From Liquidambar formosana (taxonomy: Eukaryota; Streptophyta; Magnoliopsida; Saxifragales; Altingiaceae), in assembly GCA_039720395.1 (NCBI GenBank), contig CM077824.1, forward strand, positions 18,127,046 through 18,191,045: a stretch of 64,000 bases of DNA. Direction: 5' to 3'. Of the stretch, positions 1 to 9,141 are shown piece after piece; positions within the stretch are counted from its first letter, which is position 1, and each line of letters starts with the position of its first letter. The notes under the pieces were generated by a model. That model saw nothing but the letters and a program-made list of their open reading frames with translations, had not been told where the DNA came from and ran no database searches. Both the position numbers and the translations under genes were made by a program.

Positions 1-1512
1 GTAAATTGGGGATCGGAGGGCTCGTGCCTTCTGATTTCCAATCAAATGGTCCTAGACCGCTCTAGCGATATTGAATTGAAGATCCTACGGTGGAATTGAC
101 CATGGGATCAAAGATTTTGGAGATTGAACCACCTAGTACTGAATTAGGGGTTCAATTTGGGGGAAATTGGGGATCGGAGGGCTCGTACCTTCCAATTCCC
201 AATCAAATAGTTCTAAACCGCTCTAGGGATGTTGAATTGAAGATCCTACGGTGGAATTAACCATTGGATCAAAGATTGTTGGAGATTGAACCACCTAGTA
301 CTAAATTAGGGGTTCAATTTGGGGGAAATTGGGGATCGGAGGGCTCGTGCCCTCTGATCCTCAATTAAATGATCCTAGACCACTCTATGCATGTTGAATT
401 GAAGATACTTCGGTGGAATTGACTGTTGGATCAAAGCTTATTGGAGATTAAACCACCTAGTACCATTTTAGGGGTTCAATTGAGGGTAAATTGGGGATCG
501 GAGGGTTCTTTCCCTCTCATTCTCAATTAAATGATCCTATACCACTCTAAGGATGTCGAATTGAATATTCTACGGTGGAATTGACCGTCGGATCAAAGAT
601 TATTGGAGATCGAACCACCTAGTGATGATTTAGGGGTTCGATTGGGGGTAAATTGGGGATCAGATGGCTCTTGCCCTCCGATTCTCAATTAAATGATCCT
701 AAACCGCTCTAAGGATATTGAATTGAAGATCCTATGGTGGAATTGACCGTCAGATTAAGTGCCTGTTTGGGATAGCTTCAGAGTAGAATCAGAAGTAGAA
801 TCAGAAGCTGAATCAGAATCAGGGGGGAGGCAGCTTAAGTAAATTGGCCTCAAAATCTCTTTTGGGCTTACAATCACTTTTTTCATTTTTTATCCAAACA
901 CTCTTAAAAGTGATTATGAGCCATCAGAAGAGATTTTGGGTCTCCCAGAATCTCATCCAAACAGGCACTAAAGATTGTTGGAGATTAAACCACTTTGTAC
1001 CGATTTAAGGGTTCGATTTGGGGGAAATTGACGATCGGAGGGCTCGTGCCTTCTGATTCCCAATTAAATGATCCTAGACCGCTCTAGGGATGTTGAATTG
1101 AAGATCCTACGGTGGAATTGACCGATGGATCAAAGATTGTTGGAGATTGAACCACCTAGTACTAAATTAGGGGTTCAATTTGGAGGAAATTGGGGATCAA
1201 AGGGCTCATGCCTTTTGATTCCAAATCAAATGGTCCTAGACCGCTCTAAGGATGTTGAATTGAAGATCCTATGGTGGAATTAACCGTTGGATCAAAGATT
1301 GTTGGAGATTGAACCACCTAGTACTGAATTAGGGGTTCAATTTGGGGAAAATTAGGGATCTGAGGGCTCGTGCCCTCTGATCCTCAATTAAATGATCCTA
1401 GACCGCTTTAGGGATATTGAATTGAAGATTCTACGGTGGAATTGACCGTTGGATCAAAGATTGTTGGAAATTGAACCTCCTAGTTCTGTGTTAGGGGTTC
1501 AATTCGGGGTTT
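1..1512. repeat. 162-bp tandem repeat array (about nine units)
   Basis: A landmark in each unit (GGGGATCGGAGGGCTCG or a close variant) falls at 8, 169, 331, 493, 655, 1030, 1192 and 1354. Successive spacings are 161, 162, 162, 162, 375, 162 and 162. The 375 interval equals 162 plus 213, which is exactly one MITE (210 bp) plus a 3-bp target duplication. Each unit also carries a 'gaaccacctagtac' block and a 'cctacggtggaatt' block. The array runs off the left edge of the window and decays after about 1500. No conserved reading frame was noticed. It could be a satellite or a tandem repeat inside a larger LTR retrotransposon. Confidence 0.9.
759..968. mobile_element. Tourist-like MITE (PIF/Harbinger type) inside the tandem array
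   Basis: A 210-bp insertion has inverted ends: GTGCCTGTTTGGGA at the left and (T)CCAAACAGGCAC at the right. It is flanked by a 3-bp TAA duplication (756-758 and 969-971). Neighbouring 162-bp units give the empty site, because removing the insertion and one TAA restores the 162-bp period. A TWA-type 3-bp duplication with short inverted ends is characteristic of Tourist/PIF-Harbinger MITEs. It has no coding capacity. Confidence 0.85.
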
Positions 1513-1699
1513 TCGGGTATCGTGCCCATTCCTGGCTCTTGGGCTTCGAAAATTGGAGCTCAAATTGGGGAGAGGCCTTGTCCTAGTGGGTAGGACAGGG
1601 TGAAAAAGGTTAGGTATAGAGTATGTCCGACCTAATTGCACTGTTGACGGGTCAATCGATTTTGTCCGAAAGCGGCCCAGCAAAATTTGGGTGTCTACA
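1513..1699 (-). other. Possible LTR edge next to the tandem array
   Basis: The segment ends with 'ttgggtgtctaca' at 1687-1699. Read on the minus strand this starts TGTAGACACCC, a start seen in many plant LTRs (TG...). The tandem array and this segment may therefore belong to one LTR element that extends left of the window. The other end, the primer binding site and the polypurine tract are not in view, so this is a weak assignment. Confidence 0.3.
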
Positions 1700-2369
1700 T
1701 GTGGCAAATGTGGAGATGACAATTTTTAGTTTTAGAAATGTTACAATGAGATCATACATTTGTGATTTAAATTATAAAATAATAGTTACTTGAGATATTG
1801 CTTTTTTCCGTTAGTTAGGGCATTTACAGGAGAGGAAGATATGCATTTTAGAGGTCTTCATTGATTATTGGGTTTTGGTGGTGTAGCAGTTTCTTGGGTA
1901 TACATACCATTCTTCCTTCTTCTTCTTCTTCTTCTTCTTTTTTTTTTTTTTTTTAATTTAAATAATTTAATTTTAATAACAGTACTCTTTTTTAAGGAAA
2001 AGATTAATCTATTTTCTATATTCCTAGTAGTGGAAGCCTTTCCCCATACTTCCTGATAGAGAAATCAAGTGCATGTGATTTGCCCTATTTGAACTATCTA
2101 TAATTCCTTGTAAATCTCTTTTGAAATAGTGTCTAGTCAAATTCTTTTTGCTCATATTTTTTAAGTGAAGTTTTTATTGGCTATTTGCATTGGAGAAAGA
2201 GAAGGTCCAACTACCAATGCCATATGTTTATGTTTAGAAACTTTGAGGCCACATTTATTGTGATGGTGCTATATTGTGCTTTTGTGTCAATTCTATATAC
2301 TTGTTCTTAAAAGAAATAGCTTGTAATTGTATTGGGTATTCAATTATTTTCTTGTTGAAATCCATGTAG
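1700..2369. other. Unassigned, AT-rich sequence
   Basis: No gene or transposon was recognised here. There is a pyrimidine tract at 1912-1955 (CTT repeats then T-rich). If the candidate exon at 2370 is real, part of this stretch would be intron. Confidence 0.4.
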
Positions 2370-2495
2370 GGCCCTTTTGGTATGTCCCATCAGCAGGCTT
2401 TGGCACAAGTTACTACTCAAACTACTTTATCCCAATCTCATATGCAAATTCAAGCTGGATATCAACTAATTGGAAGTTCAGAAAAGAGAAGTTGA
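2370..2495 (+). CDS. Candidate 3' terminal exon of an unidentified gene (partial)
   Basis: A T-rich tract and 'tccatgtag' form a plausible splice acceptor ending at 2369. The following frame is open for 41 codons to a TGA at 2493-2495. It encodes a Q/T/S-rich tail (…HQQALAQVTTQTTLSQ…) whose composition looks like real plant protein rather than random AT-rich translation. An AATGAATATAATC stretch near 2655 could serve for polyadenylation. No upstream exon could be identified, and the array and LTR-like edge lie close by. It may be the end of a gene truncated by repeats, or a pseudogene. The family was not recognised. Confidence 0.25.
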   Translation, partial: GPFGMSHQQALAQVTTQTTLSQSHMQIQAGYQLIGSSEKRS

Positions 2496-2835
2496 AAGTT
2501 ATAGATTTTTGCTTGTCTTAAAAACAAACTTAGATGAGAAACTTTACTTTTTTTGGATGGACTGTAACTTTTTGTCTATGAGAGATTGTTTTCTGGATAA
2601 GGCTGTAGCTTTTTTTGTCTATGAGAAGCAGCTTTTTATATTGCTCTCATGAGATTAATGAATATAATCTATACTTTGTTTGACTTCTAATTTTAGTAGT
2701 AATCATGGATTATTGGATTACAAATTGGTGCATACTTATTTCTTCAGAATGTATGTGAGCTAGAAATTATTGAATGATAAATAGGTGAATATCAAAAGAA
2801 TTAAAGCTAGGATATCCAACAAAAAAAAAAAAAAA
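2496..2835. other. Unassigned sequence ending in poly-A
   Basis: AT-rich sequence with no recognised gene. It may include the 3' untranslated region of the candidate exon upstream. It ends in a run of A at 2820-2835 that abuts the CACTA fragment. Confidence 0.3.
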
Positions 2836-3310
2836 ACTGGGGGCACATTAACAGCGCACATTTTATGCCGTAGACACTTATTCACGGCATAAAATGCATA
2901 CCGTAGATAACTTATTCACGGCATGCATATTATGCCGTAGATACACTATTCACAGCTTGCATATTATGCAGTGGGAATATTATTAATGGTGCCCATTCTA
3001 TGCCATAGATAGCTTATTTACGACATTCGTAGTATGCCGTAGAAAACTTATTCATAGCGTGCCATGTATGCCGCAGAAAATTTATTCACGACGTACCATG
3101 TATGTTGTAGAAATGTTATGCATGGCATATTTAGAAGGCCGTTAATGTAGTTTCACAGCGTACAATATACCATATTTACGGCATCTAAAGTATGCCGTGG
3201 ATATACAATGGTTTTCCACGGCATTGCCCAACATGGCATTTTTGTGTACGCCATTAAAAGTCATCCACGACATACTTTGAACACCGTGGATAACTATCTT
3301 TGTTGTAGTG
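2836..3310 (-). mobile_element. Terminal fragment of a CACTA (En/Spm) transposon
   Basis: Read on the minus strand, the sequence begins at 3310 with CACTACAACAAAGATAG, the CACTA-superfamily terminus. Inward of it are many short direct and inverted copies of a motif like 'ATGCCGTAGAT' / 'CACGGCAT'. Subterminal repeat arrays of this kind bind transposase in CACTA elements. No matching CACTA end was seen at the left edge, so the element is truncated, near the poly-A run that ends at 2835. Pararetroviral sequence starts directly after 3310. Confidence 0.6.
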
Positions 3311-3344
3311 AAAGGATAAATCAAAATGTGTTATCATACCCTTA

Positions 3345-4822
3345 GAGCCAAATAGAATTATTAATGGCAAACCGATAGCCTATAGTCCTAGTGATAGACA
3401 AGAGTTTGTTAAGCAAATGGATGAATTACTTGCACTCAAACTAATAAGACCAAGTATTAGTCCCCATAATAGTCCTGCATTCTTTGTAGAAAATTATGAA
3501 AAAATTATTAGAAAAAAGAAAAGGATGGTCATAGACTACAGAGAATTAAATAAGAATTATCAATTCGACTCCTATAAGATTCTAAATAAAGACATGTTAA
3601 TAAATGTTATAGAAGGAAAAAATTGGTTTTCAAAGTTTGACTGTAAGTCAAGCTTTTAGCAAATCAAGATGAACCAAGACTGTATCTCATGATCAGCATT
3701 TTCAACCCCTCAAGGTAAGTATGAATGGTTAGTTATGCCATTTGGATATAAAAATGCTCCACAAGGATTTCAAAGACGAATGGATGATATATTAAGAGTT
3801 CACTCAGAATATTGTTTAGTATATATAGATGATGTCCTTGTAGCAAGTAAGACCGAAGACGAACATTATAATCATTGTAGAAGTATAATGAAAGAATTCA
3901 TTAAACATGGGTTAATTATTAGTGAGAGCAAGATGGTTCTTAGACAAAATGAAATTGATTTTCTCGGTTTACACATCAAAGCAGGAAAAATTAAGCTTCA
4001 AGACCATATTACGAGAAAATTAATAGGTTTCTCAGAAGTTATTAAGAATAGAAAAGAATTACAAAGCTTTTAGGAATACTCAAGTGTGCTACTAATTTTT
4101 TAAGAAGAATAGCAAACAAGAGAGCTAGTTTAACAACAAAATTAAAAGGAAAAGAAATCACGAATCCTTTTAAATGGACAGACTATGGTAAGAAAGTAAT
4201 TAGAGAAATAAAAGAAGAAGTAAAGAAAATCCCTCCTTTAGACTTGCCAAATGCTGAAGGCTACTTTATAATGGAGATAAATGCGTCACAACATCAATGG
4301 GGTGTTGTTTATTATGCAATCTGTGCAAAGACACAAAATCAAAAGTTATGCAGATATAGATCTGGAACTCTTATCTCAACTGAGACTAATTATACTGCCC
4401 ATGAACGAAATGTTTTAGCAGTTATCCGAGGAATAGAAAGATATGTCATCTTTCTAAAACCAAAGACTTTTACAATTATAACATATTCATCATATGTTAA
4501 GAATTTTAAAAATTTAGACTATTCAAAGACAAGATCTCAACAACTAATTAGATAGAAAATCTATTTGAATGAATTTAGTTTTATAGTTAAGCACAAAAGG
4601 GGAAAAGATAATGTTGTTCCTGATATATTAAGCCGAGACGAAAGATTTATTACAAATTGTTTCACTAATTCATCTTGTTTTATGTTTAGAACAGAAATGG
4701 AGAAAAAGACAACATGCGATATAGAACGCGGATTCAATAGACCTAGCTTCATAGCTAGCACTTCCCTTGGTTTCAGGAGTTCAAATCCTGAAATAAGTGA
4801 AGATGAAGACCAATTCAAATAA
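3345..4822 (+). pseudogene. Pararetroviral reverse transcriptase and RNase H, broken
   Basis: The RT start is recognisable by SPHNSPAF and VIDYRELN, followed by the motif after 'GKYEWLVMPFG' and the catalytic YIDDVL box near 3823-3840. RNase H follows from about 4250, ending with a DILSR motif near 4620. This matches caulimovirid polymerases rather than Ty1/copia or Ty3. Breaks include an in-frame TAG at 3657-3659, a TGA near 3690, a frame change near 4073 and a TAG at 4553-4555. The upstream polyprotein is missing, cut by the CACTA fragment. The copy cannot encode a working enzyme. Confidence 0.8.
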
Positions 4823-5646
4823 AGAAGACCCATACTCTAGGAAAAGACCAGCAAAACGTAATAAGACTCAAAATCATAATCGGAGGATTATTTTATCCAT
4901 GATTTGATAGACGAAAACATTTTCCTAACCTTAAAAATTGGAGAAAACAGTTTATAGACAAAGAGCTCATGATAGGAGACGCACTATGGTGGTTTCACGC
5001 CAATGCATTACATGTCTCGTTCAGATAGACTTTAGTTTCAACTCTTGGATATATGTGAAATGATAGACTTGGAAAAGAAGGAGAAGGTAACCTTCAAGAC
5101 CTTGAAGATGACTCCAGCATAGCTAGCAGACACTCTGATGAATATTTTAAGAGACCTAAAGAGAAATTAATCAAAGATTCAAAAAGACTTCCTGCTATTT
5201 CTTATGTTGAAGTAGTTTAAACAAGAGACTTAGACCACAGAGCTTCAGAAAAGAAGTACAACAAGATTAACTACCTTATGAATTATAAGATAACAATATT
5301 CATGAACCAGGTCCTATTACATCAATTCAACAAGAAGAAATTTATGATATTAAAAGTTATCCTAATTGTTTCTCTCAAGACAACATGCCAGAAGGTATAC
5401 TCCCTATAAGAAGTGTTTGTCCAGAATGGCCGATGGGGTATGTTTACTGTGAAGATGGAAACAAAGATGTTAAAAGATTTCTGTTTGAAAATGGATTAAT
5501 TGCTTTAATTAAAGTTAGCAGAAGTAGATTTTCTTGAAGACAAAATACTTAGTCAACTAATGGTGATGGAAAACGATACTCCATTTTATATCAAAGTATT
5601 TTCTTTAGGAAAGGTGCCATTAGGAGATAACCAGATTTTGAGTTTT
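4823..5646 (+). pseudogene. Pararetroviral ORF downstream of polymerase, 5' part, broken
   Basis: After the RNase H region the strand holds several open stretches in different frames, for example a frame around 5290-5535 and another from about 5521 to the Sirevirus insertion. The second frame resumes without loss at 15363. The product is not recognised. A gene after the polyprotein recalls ORF4 of rice tungro bacilliform virus in position only; homology is not shown. A pyrimidine-rich 'ttggtttcag' near 4764-4773 could be a splice acceptor. Stop codons and frame changes make it a pseudogene. Confidence 0.45.
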
Positions 5647-6927
5647 TGTTGTCCCAAGTAAACAACCCTAGAGGGGGGGGTGAATAGGGTTATTGGCCAA
5701 TTAAAAAATATGATAGCAAGCTAAAATCAGTTTATGGCAAATAGAGATATTCTCAATGATAAACAGTAAAGAGAATAAGAGAAAGAGAATGCAAACACAA
5801 GTTTTAACGAGGTTCAGCCTTCCCGCCTACGTCCTCGCCTCAAGAGCTCGCTTGAGGATTCACCAATCCACTATTCACTCTCCTTCAAGGTGGAGCAGCA
5901 AACCTTTACAAATCAAGTGCTATCAACCAACACTTGTTCAGCCACACTTCCTCAAGTGCAAAGAATGGGGTTATCACCAACCCTTGATTACAAGTTTGTA
6001 GAGATGAAATGTGTGTACAAAGAAACTCTCTTTAAGAGTGAATAACACAGAGATTAAAGCTCAGCTCTCTTCTAATTGATTGCTCAATGAATGCTCTTAA
6101 TGAATTTAGGGCTAGAAGAATGAAAACAATGAATTCTCTTGTATTGATCCTCATAAATGCATTTGAATCATTGTTTATATAGGCATTAGGCATAATATGA
6201 CCGTTTGGTGCAATAAATGCCGGGAAAGAGCCGTTTGGTGGCATTTAATGCCTCAACAACCTTTCAAAAACTAGCCGTTGGAGTTCTGAGATCGCACAAT
6301 CAGTCGACTGAATACTCAATTCAGTCCACTGATTTGCTAAATCAGTCGACTGAATTGGGAATTCAGTGGACTGATTTGAGCAGAACCAAAAAACAAGAGC
6401 AGGGGACCTCTTCTGCTTAAATGAGTCGACTGATTCAAGAATGAGTCGACTGATTTGGGCAGAAATGAACTTATAATGATTATATCACAAGTTTAAATCG
6501 ATCAAGTTCATTTGTATCAACTTAGGCCTTGTTCAAGTGATGAATTAAGTTTACCCAAGGATCCTAAGGTCCATCTAGGTCAATGAAGCGATCATTTGAG
6601 CAATCAAGTACATCAAAAACCTAATAACCTCACTCATAGCTATTTAAGTATCTTCATTGACGATGCTAGCTTGGTCTTGAGTGTTGTAGGTCTTTTGTAT
6701 GCTTTCTATGCTCGTATGTTCTTGCGCTTGATTGTCCTTGACATCACAAGTATGTGTGCTTTGAGTTCCATGATATGCATATATCTTTATGCTTCTTTTG
6801 GATCCATATGCTTGAGTACCTAGCTTTGATTATAATCTTGACAAATAAACCATTAGTACTTACATCGATCCTTTGTTATCATCAAAATCTCGGATATGCC
6901 CTTGGTTATATAACCTTGGGGCCAACA
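5647..6927 (-). repeat. Sirevirus-1 left LTR (3' LTR of the element)
   Basis: 1281 bp, TGTTG...CAACA. It holds a TATA box (CCTATATAAA on the minus strand, 6174-6183) and, upstream of it, six palindromic sites at 6301, 6322, 6343, 6364, 6423 and 6443. Near the end of U5 is an inverted repeat AACCCTA...TAGGGTT flanking a G run. Confidence 0.93.
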
Positions 6928-7235
6928 ATCTCCCCCTTTTTGATGATGACAAACTATTGATGTATATGGCAGGTAGGGAAATAAAGCACATGATATATAT
7001 GGAGCAAGCTCCCCCTCACAATATGCATAGTTGAAATGCAAGTAATAAGCAATGAGCACAAAGCATTGTAAAGCAAATAAACTGATTATAATCAACTGTG
7101 GAAATAGTTCAAAACATAACCAAAAGTCATAAGTTAACAGTTATAGATAACTAGGAATGTGTCAAGTCATTGTGTGTTCAAAATAAGTTAGATGTTCAAG
7201 ATACATCAATCAAAAAATATCTCCCCCTTTTGTCA
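6928..7235 (-). promoter_or_regulatory. Sirevirus-1 polypurine tract plus two extra PPT-like copies
   Basis: The tract next to the LTR reads AAAAAGGGGGAGAT on the minus strand (6928-6941). Similar G-rich tracts lie at about 7008-7016 (GAGGGGGAGC) and 7219-7230 (AAAAGGGGGAGAT). The last is also followed by a related 'GTCTGATGACA' context. Multiple polypurine tracts upstream of the 3' LTR are a described Sirevirus hallmark. The first would prime plus-strand DNA synthesis. Confidence 0.7.
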
Positions 7236-7247
7236 TCAGACAAAAAG

Positions 7248-8672
7248 CTAGGGGTCCAAGTCAATATGCTCGGGAAGACCGGGTGCATCCGCATCTTCAG
7301 GGGCAGGAGGTGGTGGTGGAGGTGGTGGTGCATTGCGACGGGCATATCGCTCAATGGCTGTCAATGAGTTACGCACAGTGCGTATATCAGTCTCTGTCCT
7401 GGCAAGACGCTGGTCCACCTGAGTCGTAAAGATATCACCATAACGCTTCAAGGTGTCCATATCATTCTCGATTTGTGTCTGACGGTTCTCAAGAGCCAAG
7501 AGACGAGTGCCAATGCCATCCATGGAGACCTGCAAACCCTGTATAGCTGTCAAAATGGTCTGAACACCAGCAGGAGGGATAGGTGGCTGCTGTGGAGGCT
7601 CAAAGGGAGGAGGCTCGAACGCAGGAGGGGGCTGTGGAGGCTCAACGTCCATGCCATGCTCACCAGGCTCCTCATGTGGCTGCTGCCCTTCGTCACCAGG
7701 AGGAACAGGGTCATCAGCCTCCTGTTCTTCATCGGTCACCTCATCCGGATCATCTTTCGGTACCCAACCCCTAGAGGTAAACTTGTAGTGCATTTGTTTG
7801 AGAGTCATATCGGAGTAGGTGTTGGTGTGAGAAATGGCGACTACGGCTTCCTCATCAAGAGGTATATGGAAATGTTCAAAAACACAAGTCAAGGCAAAGC
7901 CGTAGGGGAGACTAGCCACTTTCTTCTTTTGGCAATCGACAATATGATTGGAAATGATAAAAGGCAAGTCAATGGGAATGGTATTCATGATGCACCAAAT
8001 AAGAAAAATATCGAAATATGAGACATGGTCACGTCCGCCACCCCGTGGAAGGATGTTATACGTAATCATGTGATGAATCAAACGAGCATTGAGAGTTAGT
8101 TCTTTGGCTTTGGGTTTAAAACGGTTTACAATATCATTCCGCCCACAGATCTGATTAAGGGCTTGGATAGGATCATACCCTTGAAAGTGAGTCCATTCGT
8201 TGGTCACAAGGATTTGATGTTGACCACGAGGGATATGAAAGATTTGGGCAAGAAGGTTTTGATCTATAGATATAATTCTACCACCAACTTGAGACCAAAG
8301 GATGTGATTATTAATATAGTCAAGATTGGTGTAAAAGATGCGCACAAGATAAGTATACATGGGTTTTTTCAGAAAAATGAATGAATCCCAACCCAAAAGA
8401 CGGAAATAATTTGCAATGAGAACGAAATGCTCTTCAAAGAAATCCAAAGGGGCATATTTACCGAAGACGACGGTGCGACGACTGAAGTCCTCATCAAACT
8501 TGCGCTGTGCATCGAGAGAGACAAACTCTCTGCCTTCCTCTTCGTCGGGTTGTTGTTCAACGGGTGGTTGCACCGGCGGTGGAGGAGGATTTGGAACCCT
8601 GGGTCGTAAGTTTCGTGATGAACCTTCACCGGTGTGAGGGCGTTTGGCTGGATTCTTCGTCTTGGGAGCCAT
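7248..8672 (-). CDS. Sirevirus-1 env-like ORF, 474 aa
   Basis: It starts at ATG 8672-8670 in a favourable context (CAACAATGGCT). The N-terminus is basic and proline-rich (about 1-45). A conserved central region (about 50-310) contains FGKYAPLDFF and PRGGGRDHVSYFDI. I infer that it matches the plant 'putative transposon protein' domain found in Sirevirus env-like ORFs. Next come an acidic stretch, a proline-rich block (about 340-385) and a long heptad-type coiled coil (about 385-455). No convincing signal peptide or membrane span was seen, so an envelope function is doubtful. The ORF has its own upstream TATA and palindromic array. It is fully open, unlike its Sirevirus-2 counterpart. Its real function is unknown. 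Confidence 0.8.
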   Translation of the reverse strand: MAPKTKNPAKRPHTGEGSSRNLRPRVPNPPPPPVQPPVEQQPDEEEGREFVSLDAQRKFDEDFSRRTVVFGKYAPLDFFEEHFVLIANYFRLLGWDSFIFLKKPMYTYLVRIFYTNLDYINNHILWSQVGGRIISIDQNLLAQIFHIPRGQHQILVTNEWTHFQGYDPIQALNQICGRNDIVNRFKPKAKELTLNARLIHHMITYNILPRGGGRDHVSYFDIFLIWCIMNTIPIDLPFIISNHIVDCQKKKVASLPYGFALTCVFEHFHIPLDEEAVVAISHTNTYSDMTLKQMHYKFTSRGWVPKDDPDEVTDEEQEADDPVPPGDEGQQPHEEPGEHGMDVEPPQPPPAFEPPPFEPPQQPPIPPAGVQTILTAIQGLQVSMDGIGTRLLALENRQTQIENDMDTLKRYGDIFTTQVDQRLARTETDIRTVRNSLTAIERYARRNAPPPPPPPPAPEDADAPGLPEHIDLDP

Positions 8673-8756
8673 TGTTGAGAGAGTTTTGGAGGTTAGAGAG
8701 AGAGAGAAGTGAAAACGTCGCGGGAATGGGTGTGATTTGAAATGAAAAGCCGCGTG

Positions 8757-9033
8757 TTATATTTATAGAATCGCAGATTCAGTCGACTGAATCACCATTT
8801 CAGTCGACTGAATTGTCCTGGAAAAGGCTCCAAAGGCTACTGCCTGAATCAGTGGACTGAAAGTCCATTTCAGTCGACTGATTTGACATTTCAGTCGACT
8901 GAAATGTCAATTGAGTCGACTGAATCAGCCAGTAGAGAATTGCAATGGCAGGGCTTGATTCAGTGGACTGAAAAACCAATTCAGTCGACTGAATTGCTCA
9001 TTAAGTCGACTGAATTGTCTTTTCAGTAGACTA
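8757..9033 (-). promoter_or_regulatory. Putative internal promoter of the env-like ORF: TATA box plus 10-site palindromic array
   Basis: On the minus strand a TATA-like CTATAAATATAA (8757-8768) lies 85 bp upstream of the env-like ATG. Twelve bp further upstream begins an array of ten CAGTCGACTG-type palindromes at 8780, 8801 / 8850, 8871, 8892, 8913 / 8961, 8982, 9003 and 9024. Within each group the spacing is exactly 21 bp; groups are 48-49 bp apart. The same sites occur in the LTR upstream of its TATA. That the segment is a promoter is inference. Confidence 0.6.
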
Positions 9034-9141
9034 AATCACCAGGAAATTCAGTTTTAACCCAAAATCTTTAGAGAGTGTGAGTGAAATGAGATGTACCACA
9101 TAGAAAATATCAAGGCAAGAGTAGAAAAACAAAGATATGCA

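Noticed and set aside
5756..6823. Short plus-strand frames repeated identically at 14191-15258
   Set aside because: They lie in the two LTRs and are duplicates with no coding evidence.
7473..8021. 182-aa plus-strand open frame
   Set aside because: Antisense to the well-supported env-like ORF of Sirevirus-1; no independent features.
7248..8672. True viral envelope protein
   Set aside because: No signal peptide or membrane segment was seen; kept only as 'env-like' by position and family resemblance.
8780..9033. Regularly spaced repeats resembling a CRISPR array
   Set aside because: A plant nuclear context, 10-bp palindromes with 11-bp gaps that are not spacer-like, and repeats that recur in LTRs; read as regulatory sites instead.
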